Notes: a model not told the origin generated them from the sequence alone. Shown: positions 1 through 12,830, numbered from the stretch's first letter. The stretch: DNA of 50,318 nucleotides from Geosiphon pyriformis (GCA_016748015.1 JAAOMT010000281.1:1-50318); one strand, 5' to 3'. Numbers and translations are program-made.

Positions 1-364
1 AATATGAACACCATGTTCTTTATGCTGCGGCCATTTACATTATTCAGTCTAGTGTATTAATTTTTGCATAAGAGATATGGGTCCCACGGTTTTAAGGGTG
101 ATGTGAATTTGATTTCCCATTCTGATTGTATTTAGCCATTTTAGGATAGCCGAGTCAAAAAAAAATGAGTGATGAGGATCTGCTTAATATTACGTTAGTC
201 ATGAGGATCCGCGTAATAATATAAAAAATTTCCAGAAAGTACTAAGGTTTCAAAAAATGACGCTTTGTTTTTAATAGTTAAACCCACCCTTGTATTCTTG
301 TTTTTGCATGAAAAAAAAACGCGTAATTTTTGATCTCAAAATCAACAACTTAGAGGCAGTAACA

Positions 365-372
365 TATATAAA
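365..372 (+). promoter_or_regulatory. TATA box inside repeat copy A
   Basis: TATATAAA followed by AGAGGTGTTCCCTG, conserved exactly in copy B. Its conservation inside a repeat fits an LTR-type or other element promoter. No transcript start is visible from sequence alone. Confidence 0.45.
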
Positions 373-780
373 GAGGTGTTCCCTGTCTTTAAGCAAAATT
401 TTATCCTATATAGAATTACTCTTAACTTTATTGACGACGAATTACCGGCGTCCACCAACTCACGAACCCAACAGCTATAACTAGTACGGTTAACGACTCA
501 CTACTCATGACTCACGAATTCAAAGAACACTAAAAAAATCCAAGAGAGATTCATTCTCGTATCGAGTCGTACTAATAACCGCAGGAGGTCTCCAAGGTTA
601 AAAGCCTCCAGTTGATAGAACAATCCAGGTAAGGGTGTTGACGTATCTCTTCTAGCTCTAAGTGTTGAGTGAGGGAGGGGGGCATCCTTTACAGGAAAGA
701 ACCCCAACCTTAACCGAAGAAACTCAACCAAGCACGGGGTTTCCAACTTCTTTATATCGCCAAATGTGGTGTTCTCTAAC

Positions 781-985
781 CACTGTGCATGCACTCATTC
801 TGCCGAATGTCTGCTTTCACTTAGGGTTTATGACATGAATTGTTATACCTCTGTGCGTGTACCCATTCTGCCGAATGTCTACTTCCACTTACGGTCAATG
901 ACATGAATTGTTATTTAACCTCTGTGCTTGCCGCATTCCAGCTAAATGTCTGTTTCCACTTATGGTTGATGATGTGCATCATGGG
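781..985 (+). repeat. Three tandem imperfect units of about 70 bp
   Basis: The unit starts near CCTCTGTGC and contains CATTCTGCCGAATGTCT, CCACTTA and ATGACATGAATTGTTAT. Three diverged units follow each other, and the same arrangement exists in copy B (about 9348-9550). Confidence 0.7.
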
Positions 986-1083
986 TTAAACTGTTCCTAT
1001 CTACTATCTAGTGAACGGCAAAATCGGCAGGAAAAGAAGACCCTATTGAGCTTGACTCTAGTTTGATACCAACAATTGACGGA

Positions 1084-1505
1084 TAACCATTGCTCACCAA
1101 TGATTCGCGAATTCAACATTCGAATGACAATCACCCACCAATAATTCGCCAATTAACCTTCGAATGTAACCACCACCCACCAATAATTCGAAACTCAACA
1201 TTCGAATAACCACCAGCCACCAAAAATGCGCGAATTCAACATTCAAATATAACCAGCACCCACCAGTAACTCGCAATTCAACATTCGAATAACCACCAGC
1301 CACCAATAATTCGCGATTCAACATTCGAATATGACAACCACCCACCAATATTTCACGAATTCAACCTTCGAATATAACTACCAAACACTAATAATTCGGA
1401 ACTCAACATTCGAATAACCACCAGCCACCAAAAATGCGCGAATTCAACATTCAAATATAACCAGCACTCACCAGTAACTCGCAATTCAACATTCGAATAA
1501 CCAAT
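1084..1505 (+). repeat. Minisatellite of about 40 bp, ten units (copy A)
   Basis: Units of 38-45 bp carry the core AATTCAACATTCGAATA and a CCACC-rich arm. There are about ten units, and a block of five units (about 208 bp, 1211 and 1419) is itself repeated, giving a higher-order repeat. Copy B has about six units, so the array has expanded or contracted since the copies separated. Confidence 0.85.
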
Positions 1506-1608
1506 GAATACGGAATAGAAATTCATGAACAATCGATCATCAAATAACTGAATTAAATTTTAGGATTAGGTGGTGAGGAATTGATAATTGTTACTCTGTT
1601 ATTTATGC

Positions 1609-1725
1609 TTTGCAAGAATAAAGAGTGGGAGGGGGGCAGTTTAAGATTTCTTACAAGAATGAAAAGCGGGAGGGGTAGTTTTAGTTTAGGATTTCTTACA
1701 AGAGTGAAGAGCGGGAGGAGGTAGC
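1609..1725 (+). repeat. Three tandem purine-rich units of about 42 bp
   Basis: The unit is roughly AAGAATGAAAAGCGGGAGG followed by a GTAG/GCAG arm and TTTAAGATTTCTTAC. It is present in the same form in copy B (about 10,018-10,135). Confidence 0.7.
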
Positions 1726-2180
1726 CACATTTGTCAATTATCTTTTCTATATCCATCTAGTCTATATAGAAAAATTGTTCACCGTTGCCAATTCTGATAA
1801 ACTCTTGTTATTTACTGTTTATTGTTTAAGCCTATTGAAATTTAATTCAGAAATTTGAAATGATCGATATAAAATAGTTAAGAAACCTAATGTATAATAA
1901 ACTATTGTAATTAATATAAGTATTTTTAAATGATAATAGTTCGGTAATAACTTTAAGAATTGCTAAAATTAGCTTAAGTCCAAGCAACAATAACTTTATT
2001 TTTCAAACCACCGATCAAATATACTTCCCGAGACCTTTTATATGCAAATTCCGTTTATTTGATGATCTAATATCGGGTTTAATTATTAAAGTTTATGCTT
2101 TGATATGCTTTTCATCATGTAAAACGAGAACCCTCTGCCCTTTGCTATCGAAATGTATTAATTTCATCAACTACGAATGA

Positions 2181-5100
2181 AAAATTTAGCATTTTCGAAA
2201 AACAATGATGAGTAAATGTACTTGCTAAAAGTCATGTTCAGTCTGGTCATTCAATACATCCTTTATTTATTACTTGGGAGTTATCAAAAGTTTTTGATGC
2301 TCAAGTGAGGACTTTGATATATCTTAGGATATTATTGTCAAAATCGATCACACGCAATAATGCTTGAATCAAATAGACGAGCGTTTTATTGTTAAATAAA
2401 ATCTAATATCTAAATCTTTAAAATTAAGTCTCGTTTCAGTTAATTAAAATTCCACAATATTTCTTTAACAAAAATAATTTTATTTCTAGAATTTTATTTA
2501 TTTATGCGAAAGTGATTTTTTAATGCACAAATTATTTTTGATACTTTCTAAATTTGATGAAAGAAATATATAATTAAAATTTCGGGGGGGGGGGCGTGTA
2601 GGTGTAATAATTCAGAGATTAATATGATTATTAATTCATTTTGGTTTAACGCATTTATTTTTAGCAGAAATTAATAAAAACAAACTTAATATATATTTTT
2701 TATTTGTCTTTTTCATTTCTATACTAAGCTTTTTAGTAAACGATTAAAAGAAACTGTAAGACTCTTGTACTCTTATTTAAACATTAAACTCTATTATATT
2801 CAAAAATTAATATTATTTAAAATCGCTATGTTGTTTTCTTTCTTTAATCACTTTAAGTTGCAAAAGATTGTTTTATTCAAAGTTGTCTAAAGTAGCTTGT
2901 AAATTCGTTTCAATAATAGAGATATAAAAGATTATTAAAGTGAGAGCATTTATAATTTTTCTCTAATGAGCTTTATGTTATAAGACAGGCAAAATTCCGG
3001 TTTCAAATATCTCATACAACCTTGGCACTAAGTATTGCGTTAAAATTATTCAATATTTATTATTGGATTATTTTTCTGAAATAGTTATTTATAATCTCAA
3101 CTAATTGAGAATATTAGAGCTGTGTTAGAGCATAATATAAAGAAAAAAGTAAAAAGAATGGTTGCAAAAAAAAGGGGTATCTTAAGAAATTTTTATTGGT
3201 CAAATCAAAGAAGAATGGGCAAACCTTCTAGAAAGTTGGTTTTTACTTACATTCATGACATGTATGTCCGTATTCAGGCTTGTATAAATGTCAAAGGAGG
3301 CTTTATTTAATATTAATTTATAGCTTTGAAATTAATGAAACATATTCTGGTTTTTGATATAGAATATATGAGATTATTTTTTAAAAAATTAAATTTCAAA
3401 TTTGCAATATATGTATATGTTAGATTTGATAAAGGTTTTCCATCTTTACCAAAATTATATATATATGTATATATACTTAGCATTGAGAAATTTTTAAACT
3501 TTTAAAATTATGCCAAATTTCAAGTTCTAAAAAGTTTTAAGAATTTTAAAGCCTTTTTATCTCAGTTGTTTGAAAATTCTATTTTAACTTAAAATATTAT
3601 CTGAAATTGCTCGCTTGAAAATTACCGGGTTGCCTTAAATTATTTTTACTTAATTTTGTTGGTAATTTTTATATAAAGTATTATAATTTCAGCAGCAAAA
3701 CACCATATTAACAGGTTTAGTGCAGGTAGCTTTTTTTATTACTGCTTCAGTTTTTGTTATTTTCAAGACTTGATTTATATTTTTAATATTAAAATACGAA
3801 TTTGCTTAATAAATCTATTTTTTAATTCTACAACAAATTAGTTTAAGATTTAAGAATCTAAATATTAAGTATTTATTTCAAATTATTGAACTTTTCTAAA
3901 TTAATATTACCATTTTTTGTCGGCTTTTGTTTAATGCTTTTAAATTGGGGTTAAAAAGCAATTAAGGTGTTTTTATTGGTAAAATACTGAATTAAATCAT
4001 CTTTAAATCAGCAAATAAAATAAATACAACTGATTGGTTTTGAAATTATATGTTTGCTGTATTTACTAAATGAAATAGAAATATTTTAAGAGCTTTAGCT
4101 ATTAATAAGTATTTGCTTCAACTGTATTTGCAATTTTGTTAAATTATTTTTACTTGTTAATTTAAGAATCTTGAAATTTAATATTATATAGTTGTTTTTT
4201 TTGTTTTTTTATTTTCTTCTGTTTTTAAGGTTTTTAAATAATAACTAAAACAGTTTTTGTGCTAGTTTTTAGTTGGTAATTAAATGCTCTTATTACAACT
4301 TAAAATAATATGTTCACAAATAGCAAAGAGTACAAATATTATATATATTAAAAAAGTTATCAAAAATTCTTATTAAAAAAAATAAATTATATAAGTAGTT
4401 TTATAAAAATTACAGCTATTGATCTTTATAATAATTTTAAGTTTAAAATAATTTGTATTGTCAACAAAAAATAATACAATTGTTATAATTCTATGTTTCA
4501 ATTTAAATTTTTTGAAATTTAATAACAGATATTTTTCGTTTTAATAGTACTTAAATAGTTAAATGGCTTTTATAGCTTTGAAAAATTTTATTTATATACT
4601 TTTTAAAAAACCAAATTAATAAGAAAATTAATAATTAGATTTAAAATTAGGTTAGTAACTAAATTAATAAAATTTAACTATTGTTAAAGTTTTTGAGGTT
4701 TTGTAAAAATAAATAATTTAAATAAATTAATGTTATTTTGCATTAAATTATTTAAAGCTATTATTACAGATTGAAATAATAAGCTAATACATAACAAAAA
4801 AACAAGTATTGTATAAAAATAACACAATTAAAATATATTCAACAGAAGTAAATTAAATTTGTATCAATTTAATATATAAGTTTAGTTTTATAAACATTTT
4901 ATTTGCTAATTTTGTCAAAGAATTCGAACTAATATAGTTTTATGTTTTAATTTATTTAACAGTACTTTTCAAAAATTAAGATATTTTCTTTACATGTTTA
5001 GATTAAAAGATATAAGAACATAAAGTTACTGATTCTTAAACTATAAATTATTGATCAAATTAATAATTACATCAATAACTAATTCTAAAATAGAGTGGCT

Positions 5101-7860
5101 TATATGTATACTTAAATATAATTGAATAATTAATAAAAATAAAAAAATGAATTAATGCACTATAATTTACTTATTAAAAACAACATACCTGTACGCTGCA
5201 ATTATTTTAAAACTGAAGTTAAAAATAATCAACCCAAGTTTGAATTTAAATTACAATTAAACAACCAGTAAATAAAACTGATTAATTTTTTTTAAGCTAA
5301 TAATTCTAAAATATTTTATTATTTGTTTTTAATTGAAAATTAAAGCAAACAATCTGAATGGATTGCAATATATAATTTAACAAAATTGCTGTTTTAAATG
5401 CACAGTTATCAAAATTAATTATTTTAATTCTATCGTTAATTACTTCTATAATATTATCTAATTGTGTAATGCAACTAATGCAAAAATGCAAAAAAAAACT
5501 TCCAAAAATTTGAAGTTGGAAACTAGTTTCTAAAGTAGAATATAAAGTTGTTATTTACAGTATATTGACTTTTTACACAATTTCACAAATATTATCAAGA
5601 ATTTTGTTTAACAAAAAACAAACAAAAACAATATTTTGCCTAAATTAATTTTTTTAAAAACTGTTTTATTTCATATAATGTCCAATATTATTAAAATTAT
5701 CTATCATAATATATGTTTTAAAACATTTATTCAACTAAAAATTGTCTAAAATTTTAAAATTCATACCAAGTTACATTCACAAGTTAAGACAGCTCTAATT
5801 TTACTCTAATCGAATGCAAAAAATTGGTTTCAAAATTACCATTTGTTACAATAATTAAACTAATCAAGCTTAAATAAAAAAATTAATATTAAAAGTCAAA
5901 AATATTGATTTTGAATGTACAAATAATATCACAATTTTTTCCAAAACTAAAGTATGCCATTGAAGCAACAAAAATCACTTAGTCATTTTTTTACTTTTGC
6001 TCAAACTTACCAATTAAATTTTAAAAAAATTTTGGCCAAACCAAACATAAAATCTCAAAGTTTTAGTTTATTTAATTATCTTAATATAATTATTGAAAAT
6101 TTTGTTATAAACTTAAGAATTTAAATTAAACTAGTTTTAATTGCATTAGTATTAGTTAACTTAATAATTATTAATTTATAGTTTGATAAAAATATTGAAA
6201 AAAATATTTTTGTTGATTTTATTTTTAAATAAAAGATGATTTGTTTTAGTAAATTGTATTTATTATAAGTATCTAAACTTCTTAACTATTAAAAAATGCA
6301 CTTTTTGTGTATTATTTTTTTAATATCTATATTGTTATATAGTTTGAAATAATACATGACTTAATTATAATATTTAGTTACATATGTAAATTGCTACAAA
6401 TTGAGTTATTGATAAAATAAAGGACAAAAATAATTTATATAAATAAAAAGATAATAAGAATAATTTTATTCTAATTTTTGGTTCAAATACATAACAGATA
6501 AACGAGAAATTAAAAACAATGTAAAATTAATTAAATATATGAACAAATCAATAAATATAATTATTTTCAAAAACTCAGTTGCTAATTTTTCTAAAAAAAT
6601 CTGAAAATAGAAAAAACGGTTATGATTTTTAACAAAAAATAATACAGCTGTTATAATTTTAATAATTTAAAAATTTAAAAACAATATCATTTATGTCCAG
6701 CAGTTATTTTTTTAAAAAATATAAAAGCTAGTTTTTTACTTATCAAGTTATTTTTAACAATATACAAATTAAAAAAAAAGTAATTGCAGAAACTTGATTT
6801 CTATCTTCTCTAAAATTTATTGTCTCAAAAGGGATTGTATGAGGGAAGTAAGATGTAAGGTTTAAGATTTTAGATTGGATGTGAAAAAGTAGTTTCCTTC
6901 TGGAAAAAAAATTATAATTAAATTCCCACTAAGTACAAGAAATATTTAAGAAATAAAAAAACCCGAGCAAGGTCCTTATAAAATGCCTATCTCAATCTAT
7001 TTGTTTAAAGATTTTAATTTATAAAAAAATCTCTTTGTCGAAATTAATGAAGTTTCTTGATTTTAGGATCCTGTTTATTATTTTTTTAAAAATTAACAAT
7101 GCAATACTTTACTTTTGATCAAGAGCATGTTATAACTGGAAAGTTATAGGTAAAAAAAAATTCTTTGAATGTGAAAGTTGCCAATTATTTTTTGTTGAAA
7201 ATGATCTTGCAGTATAAAATATTTTAGAATATTTTACACTTCAAGTTTTATTGAAAAATCAAATTTTTTACCAAATTTCTTAGATCTTAATGTTATAGTT
7301 AATTTATTTATTCAGCTATTATATGTTAATAATACAGAGCAATATTTTATTTTAAAAATAAATTGTTGACTTGATTATTGACTGAATTGGTTAAACTTTT
7401 TTAGAAAAATATAATTGACATAGTATAAAATTTGCAAATCTCTTTCTTATTATTCCAAATTTTATTTGTTAAATATAATCAGCTTTAAATTAATAAAACT
7501 ATTTGTAATTTTAAATCTTTGTTGATTGAAATTGATTTATTTTATTGAATAAATTACAAAATTTAATTCAAAGCTCTTTTTTTCTTTTTTTTACTCATTA
7601 GTTCCAAATTTAAATTAAATCAAAGAGTCATTTTTTGATTAACTAATAAATCAAAATCAATTTTATTTGAAAATTTGGTCTTTGATATACAATTTTTAAA
7701 TATTTTTTTAAAAGTATTTATAGAAAATATGCAGATATATTTTAAATTACGTTTTTTATTTGTTAAATTAATCAAGGTATTTATTGATTTTATACAAAAA
7801 ATACTATTTGATTGTGCTTCTATTTGCAGCAGTTACATAATTTCGATCAAATTTTCATAA
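2181..7860. other. AT-rich non-coding stretch between the two long repeats
   Basis: About 5.7 kb, roughly 80-85% AT by eye, with only short chance reading frames and no domain I recognise on either strand. A run of eleven G at 2584-2594 stands out. If the flanking repeats are LTRs, this would be the internal region of an element without gag-pol. Confidence 0.6.
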
Positions 7861-8519
7861 TAATGTATTCAGAAAGAGCATTCCGGGCTTGTTTAATTAC
7901 CATTTAAGTTCTGGATGATTAAATAGTGGTATGAAGTACGACAACAATCATAGCTTTCAAAAATTCTCAATCGGGCCACGGTAATATTGCAATTCCAGCT
8001 GTGTCAACTTTGGAATCATATGGAATGATATTTTCTTGCGTAAAATATTTTCCATTAAGTCCTTGTCAGAATTGTGTGAAAAACGTTTTTTTATGAAAAG
8101 GAATTTTTTTGATATTTGACTTGTTTCTTATGATGTGTTTTAGTCATTGCAGATTTACATTGAAATGTAAGATTACAATCTATCGCATGTTCAAAAAAAA
8201 TTTCTATACACAGATATGATAACATAGAGCCATCGATTATAAACAAAAATAACGTGGTCGCATAATTTTAGCCGTCACTGTGGAATGATAATGATTAAAT
8301 TTTTATTATTATTTAAATAAGAGCTTCTTTCAATTTTATTAAGTAAATAAATCAATAATTAAATGACGCAATTAACTCAAAAAATTGATAGTCTAGATGT
8401 TTGATAGATGAGCTAATTAAAGAATTTAGTATAGAAAAAGAAGATAAAATTTACGCTTTAAAAAACGGGGGTATTCGTATAACGCAATAAAGGTCTGTTT
8501 CAAAAAAGGAAGGGGGAAA
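7861..8519 (+). other. Less AT-rich stretch ending in a polypurine tract
   Basis: Composition becomes more normal at about 7860. Around 8363-8480 short coding-looking pieces occur in shifting frames (MTQLTQKIDSL, then DELIKEFSIEKEDKIYALK and GGIRITQ before a stop). They look like the end of a decayed mobile-element protein, but I cannot name the family. A run of eighteen purines (8502-8519) lies 55 bp before the first base of copy B that can be matched to copy A, the place where an LTR element carries its plus-strand primer. Confidence 0.4.
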
Positions 8520-8929
8520 CATCTATTGGACTCGAGTAATTTGCCTTAATGTTTGGAGGCGCTTTCGGCTATGAAATATGAACAGCATGTTCTTTATGCT
8601 GTGGCCATTTACATTATTCAGTCTAGTGTATTAATTTTTGCATAAGAGATATGGGTCCCACGGTTTTAAGGGTGATGTGAATTTGATTTCCCATACTGAT
8701 TGTATTTAGCCATTTTAGGATAGCCGAGTCAAAAAAAATGAGTGATGAGGATCTGCTTAATATTACGTTAGTCATGAGGATCCAGAAAGTACTAAGGTTT
8801 CAAAAAATGACGCTTTGTTTTTAATAGTTAACCCCACCCTTGTATTCTTGGATTCTTGTTTTCACGTTTTCGCGTGAAAAACAAACGTATAATTTTGATT
8901 TCAAAATCAACAACTTAGAGGCAGTAACA

Positions 8930-8937
8930 TATATAAA
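8930..8937 (+). promoter_or_regulatory. TATA box inside repeat copy B
   Basis: TATATAAA in the same context as in copy A (365-372). Confidence 0.45.
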
Positions 8938-9658
8938 GAGGTGTTCCCTGCCTTCAAGCAAAATTTTATCCTATATAGGATTACTCTTAACTTTATCGAT
9001 GACGAATTACCGGCGTCCACCAACTCACGAACCCAACAGCTATAACCAGTACGACTAACGACTCACTACTCATTACTCACAAATTCAAAGAACACTAAAA
9101 ATATCCAAGAGAGATTCGTTCTCGTCCCCAGTCGTACTGATAACCGCAGCAGGTCTCCAAGGTTAAAAGCCTCCAGTTGATAGAACAATCCAGGTAAGGG
9201 TGTTGACGTATCTCTTTTAGCTCTAAGTGTTGTGTAAAGAAGAGGGGCATCCTTTACCAGAAAGAACCCCAACCTTAACCGAAGAAACTCAACCAAGCGC
9301 GGGGTTTCCAACTCCTTTATATCGCCAAAAGTGGTGTTCTCTAACCACTGTACATGCACCCATTCTGCTGAATGTCTGTTTTCACTTACGGTCTATGACA
9401 TGAATTGTTATACCTCTGTGCATGTACCCATTCTGCCGAATGTCTGCTTCCACTTATGGTCAATGACATGAATTGTTATTTAACCTCTGTGCTTGCCGCA
9501 TTCCAGCTAAATGTTTGTTTCCACTTATGGTTATTGATGTGCATCATGGGTTAAACTCTTCCTATCTACTATCTAGTGAATGGACTGAGCTTGGCAAAAT
9601 CGGCGGAAAAAGAAGACCCTAATAAGTTTGACTCTAGTTTGACACCAACAATTGACGG

Positions 9659-9916
9659 ATAACCATCACCCACCAATAATTCACGATTCAACATTCGAAT
9701 ATGACTACCACCCACCAATATTTCATGAATTCAACCTTCGAATATAACTACCAAACACCAATAATTCGGAACTCAACATTCGAATAATCACCACCCACTA
9801 AAAATGCGCGAATTCAACATTCAAATATAACCAGCACCCACTAGTAACTCGCAATTCAACATTCGAATAACCACGCTCACCAGCAATTTGCAATTCAACA
9901 TTCGAATAACCAATGA
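9659..9916 (+). repeat. Minisatellite of about 40 bp, six units (copy B)
   Basis: Same unit as at 1084-1505, with the TTCGAA-containing core and CCACC arm, but about six units and no second five-unit block. Confidence 0.8.
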
Positions 9917-10774
9917 ATACGGAATAGAAATTCATGAACAATCGATCATCAAATAACTGAATTAAATTTTAGGATTAGGTGGTGAGGAATTGATAATTGT
10001 TAGTCTGTTATTTATGCTTTGCAAGAATAAAAAGTGGGAGGGGGGCAGTTTAAGATTTCTTACAAGAATGAAAAGCGGGAGGGGGTAGTTTTAGTTTAAG
10101 ATTTCTTACAAGAGTGAAGAGCGGGAGGAGGTAGCAACATTTGTCAATTATCTTTTCTATATCCATCTAGTCTATATAGAAAAATTGTTCACCCGTTGCC
10201 AATTTTGATTAACTCTTGTTATTTACTGTTTATTGTTTAAGTCTATTGAAATTTAATTCAGAAATTTGAAATGATCGATATAAAATATTTAAGAAACCTA
10301 ATGTATAATAAACTTTAAGAATTGCTAATATTAGCTTAAGTCCAAGCAATAATTACTTTATTTTCAAACCACTGATCAAATATCCTTGAGACCTTTTTTA
10401 GGTAAGTTCGGATTTAGATTTTAAAATTAGGTAATATTGAGCATGCTTAATATATTTTTTTCACCGTGTAAAACGAAAACCCTCTTCCTTTGCTATCAAA
10501 ATATATTAATTTGATCAACACGAAAAAACCCAAATTTTAAATTGAAAACAACTTTTATTGGAATTTGATAATTTTATTTTAATTTGCCTCAAACTAAATC
10601 CACGCTTAAATACTTTTTCAATGAAGGCAAGGCCAAAACAAAACTTTAATTACTTCAATTTTTGAACCTTTTCATTTAAAAATAGCGAAGCCTTATATTT
10701 AGTGAAATAATTAGAACAATTATAAAAAAATTTATTAAAAAAAGGCAATAGACAATATATCTAAATAAATATTT

Positions 10775-11640
10775 CTAGAAAATTAAATTATCGGGATTAA
10801 ATTTAATTTTAGTGTCCTTATTTTTGATAGTAAAAAAAATAGCCATTAAAGAATGATTTATTGTTACCATAGGAGGACATTGCGACATCATTTGTCCTAA
10901 ATAAGGACCAATATGTGATGCGAAAGCTTCTTCAATTGATGCAGCCTCGGTTCTACCATTGCATTCCTAAATATATAAAAAATGGTTAATAACTGTTAAA
11001 GGATTGTTAAGATTAAAAACAAAATTTTGATTCTATAGCAACTTACCCGGCGTTTCAACTTTATCCCGCTTGTGGTTTTGGGGCCTGGGCATAAATAAAT
11101 ATTGAAATTATCCCCATTATTATCGGAAGTAGCACAGCCACAATCTTTTGGCGATATCCAAAGCTCCTGTCCATGGTGTAAATATTGCGCTTTCTTATAA
11201 CTCTTTGGATACTTGGGTATAAAATCATTATAACATGTCACTCTATATATTTTTAGATTCTTAAAGAAATTTAGCTAATGAGCGAATTTGTAGTTTTCGA
11301 ATCGAGGTTTACCATATGTGTAAACTTTAATCTGAGATAATTCACGCGCTTTTACTGTCAAGATTTCGAAAGCTCCAAGTACAGCAAACACTAAAAATTA
11401 ATGTCATTTAGATGAGTCTTGTCAAGAAATTCGATCAAAATATAAATATTTATGTATCACCACCAAGCCCATGTCCAACAAAACTCAAATTATATGCTGG
11501 TGGAATTCCTTTTTGTCTATGATCAATTTGACGCCTTAGTTCAGTTCACCCAAGTTGAAATTTAAGGGAAAAATTTCTATCGATCATCAGATCATTTGTA
11601 CTTTTGTATCGCGTTTGGAGTAGGTAACTTCAAAATCTAA
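10775..11640 (-). pseudogene. Secreted class-3 lipase-like gene, broken (copy L1)
   Basis: Read on the minus strand, the pieces match the intact gene at 32.65-34.08 kb. A piece near 11,470 gives SFVGHGLG at the nucleophile elbow, with Gly where a lipase has Ser. After an intron ending at 11,391, exon 4 (11,390-11,047, 344 nt, the same length as in the intact gene) gives VYTYGKPRFENYKFAH, then YRVTCYNDFIPKYP with the triad Asp. An 80-bp intron follows, and the last exon (10,966-10,775) gives ASHIGPYLGQMMSQC with the presumed triad His. Defects: TAG at 11,277-11,275, TGA at 11,548-11,546, an apparent frame change near 11,580, and a donor at 11,460 that removes one Gly of the elbow. The C-terminal tail runs longer than in the other copies. 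The family would normally act outside the cell on lipid esters. Confidence 0.88.
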
Positions 11641-12559
11641 CTCTTTGGCACAAATCTGGATCAAGAAAACTGGTTTTTACGTATGCTTGTTATTTTCGCT
11701 AAGGTAGACGATTGAGATTTGAATTTTAAAATAATGAAATTTCGGGGAATTAATCATAAAGTAATGTAAAGTTTATAATGCAAGATGCTAATACCATAAA
11801 ATTCATCAGTCATTTTATAACGTCTTGATCGTTGACCGGATTTAAACAAAATGCTTCACTAGCGAAAAAGTGAATTTTTTCAATTTTTCTATAAACAGAT
11901 TATCCGATCGGAGTAAACCTTTTTTAGAGAATGTGTTGCTTATATGACGTTTTTCGAGTGTTGAACGACACTTTTCTAATAATTCTACTTGAATTTAACT
12001 GTATAGTTGACTTTAATCTAAAGATAAAAAAATAATTCAAGTATAATTAATTTTTATTTTTGAATTTTTTTCCACAATTTCGAAGGTTTTGCTCACATGG
12101 TTAATAAAAAACCAAATAGCCAAATCTATAATTTTGATTTTCAACTGTGATATTATAATTAACAAAAAACTAAAATTTTTTTACAATTAATTTCTCTTTA
12201 ATTAAAATTAATATTCTCAAAATCAATTAGCCATTAGCTCTGTTGAATTAATATACTATCTTTATTTTTTAAACGCAAAATTAATTTTTTTTTAGAAATT
12301 AAATTATTTTGTTTGTAATATTAATAATGCTTGATTTAGAAATTATCTAACATCAAAATTTTGAAATTTTATTTTTATTACATTGGAGTTGTTTTAAATA
12401 GTCTTATTACAAAACTTTCAAAAAAAAGTTTGTAAACCTTGAAAATCTTCAGAAATAGGAAACTCTGCAAAAAATTTGCTAACAACAAAACAAATTGAAG
12501 CATCAGGTGATTTTGACATTCAAGTCATAAATTTTTAGATGTTTAGCAACAACATTATA

Positions 12560-12830
12560 GCAAATTCGGTAATACAACTAGCATTGCCAAGAACTGAGTG
12601 GTAATGTGTCACTCGTACGATTGGTAATTTACTGGAAAGTACCATCAAGTATTCTGCTGACCAAATCTCAAGCGTAGAGGAAAAGATATTTCCGTTTTTT
12701 TAATATTTCAAGGAGAGTGAGAATTGCGTAAACTAAATTTTGAATAAAATTTTAAGCAAATTTGGATAAATTCTTTAGTCATTTCATATCATTCACCTCC
12801 AAAAATTGAATATCCGGTCCCGATAATAGG
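12560..12830 (-). pseudogene. Decayed class-3 lipase relic (L5), Ser apparently kept
   Basis: Too broken to form a long reading frame, but read backwards from 12,830 it gives PIIGTGYSIFG, then a 64-bp intron (12,796-12,733, GTGAAT...TTTAG) at exactly the elbow intron position of the family. Then come VYAILTLLEILKKRK, a stop, LRFGQQNT (for TFGQPRIGN), and in another frame SSKLPIVRVTHYHSVLGN (for the RVTHxNDxVP block). Aligned on the intron, GYSIFG replaces GHGIGG, so Ser is present here and Asp of the ND motif is lost. Stops and frame changes show it is a relic. No expression is expected. Confidence 0.75.

Larger units (their letters stand above)
1..2180 (+). repeat. Long dispersed direct repeat, copy A (left end cut by the window)
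   Basis: Base 1 matches base 8575 and the match runs, with small indels, to about 2180 (10,528 in copy B). The two copies lie in the same orientation 8.57 kb apart and differ at roughly 5-8% of sites by eye. The repeat holds a TATA box, a stretch around 500-800 that is open on the minus strand, a 70-bp triplicate, a 40-bp minisatellite and a 42-bp triplicate. The 97-codon minus-strand reading frame at 501-794 survives in both copies, but nearly all differences between them change amino acids, so I do not treat it as a gene. Candidate identity: a long LTR of a non-autonomous retroelement, or a segmental duplication. Confidence 0.9.
8575..10528 (+). repeat. Long dispersed direct repeat, copy B
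   Basis: This is the second copy of the repeat at 1-2180. Length differences come mainly from the minisatellite (six units against ten), a 21-23 bp gap near 8780 (against copy A 213-235), and a gap of about 45 bp near 10,310 (against copy A about 1910-1960). The left edge may reach 8520, since copy A is cut by the window start. Homology fades after the ATCAAC near 10,520. Confidence 0.9.

Noticed and set aside
501-794. 97-codon minus-strand frame preserved in both long repeat copies (9,066-9,359 in copy B)
   Set aside because: About twelve amino-acid differences with almost no silent ones between copies. There is no sign of purifying selection, and no domain.
1094-1348. 84-codon minus-strand frame rich in GGY and ELLV repeats
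   Set aside because: It is simply the minisatellite translated; the array length differs in copy B, where the frame is not kept.
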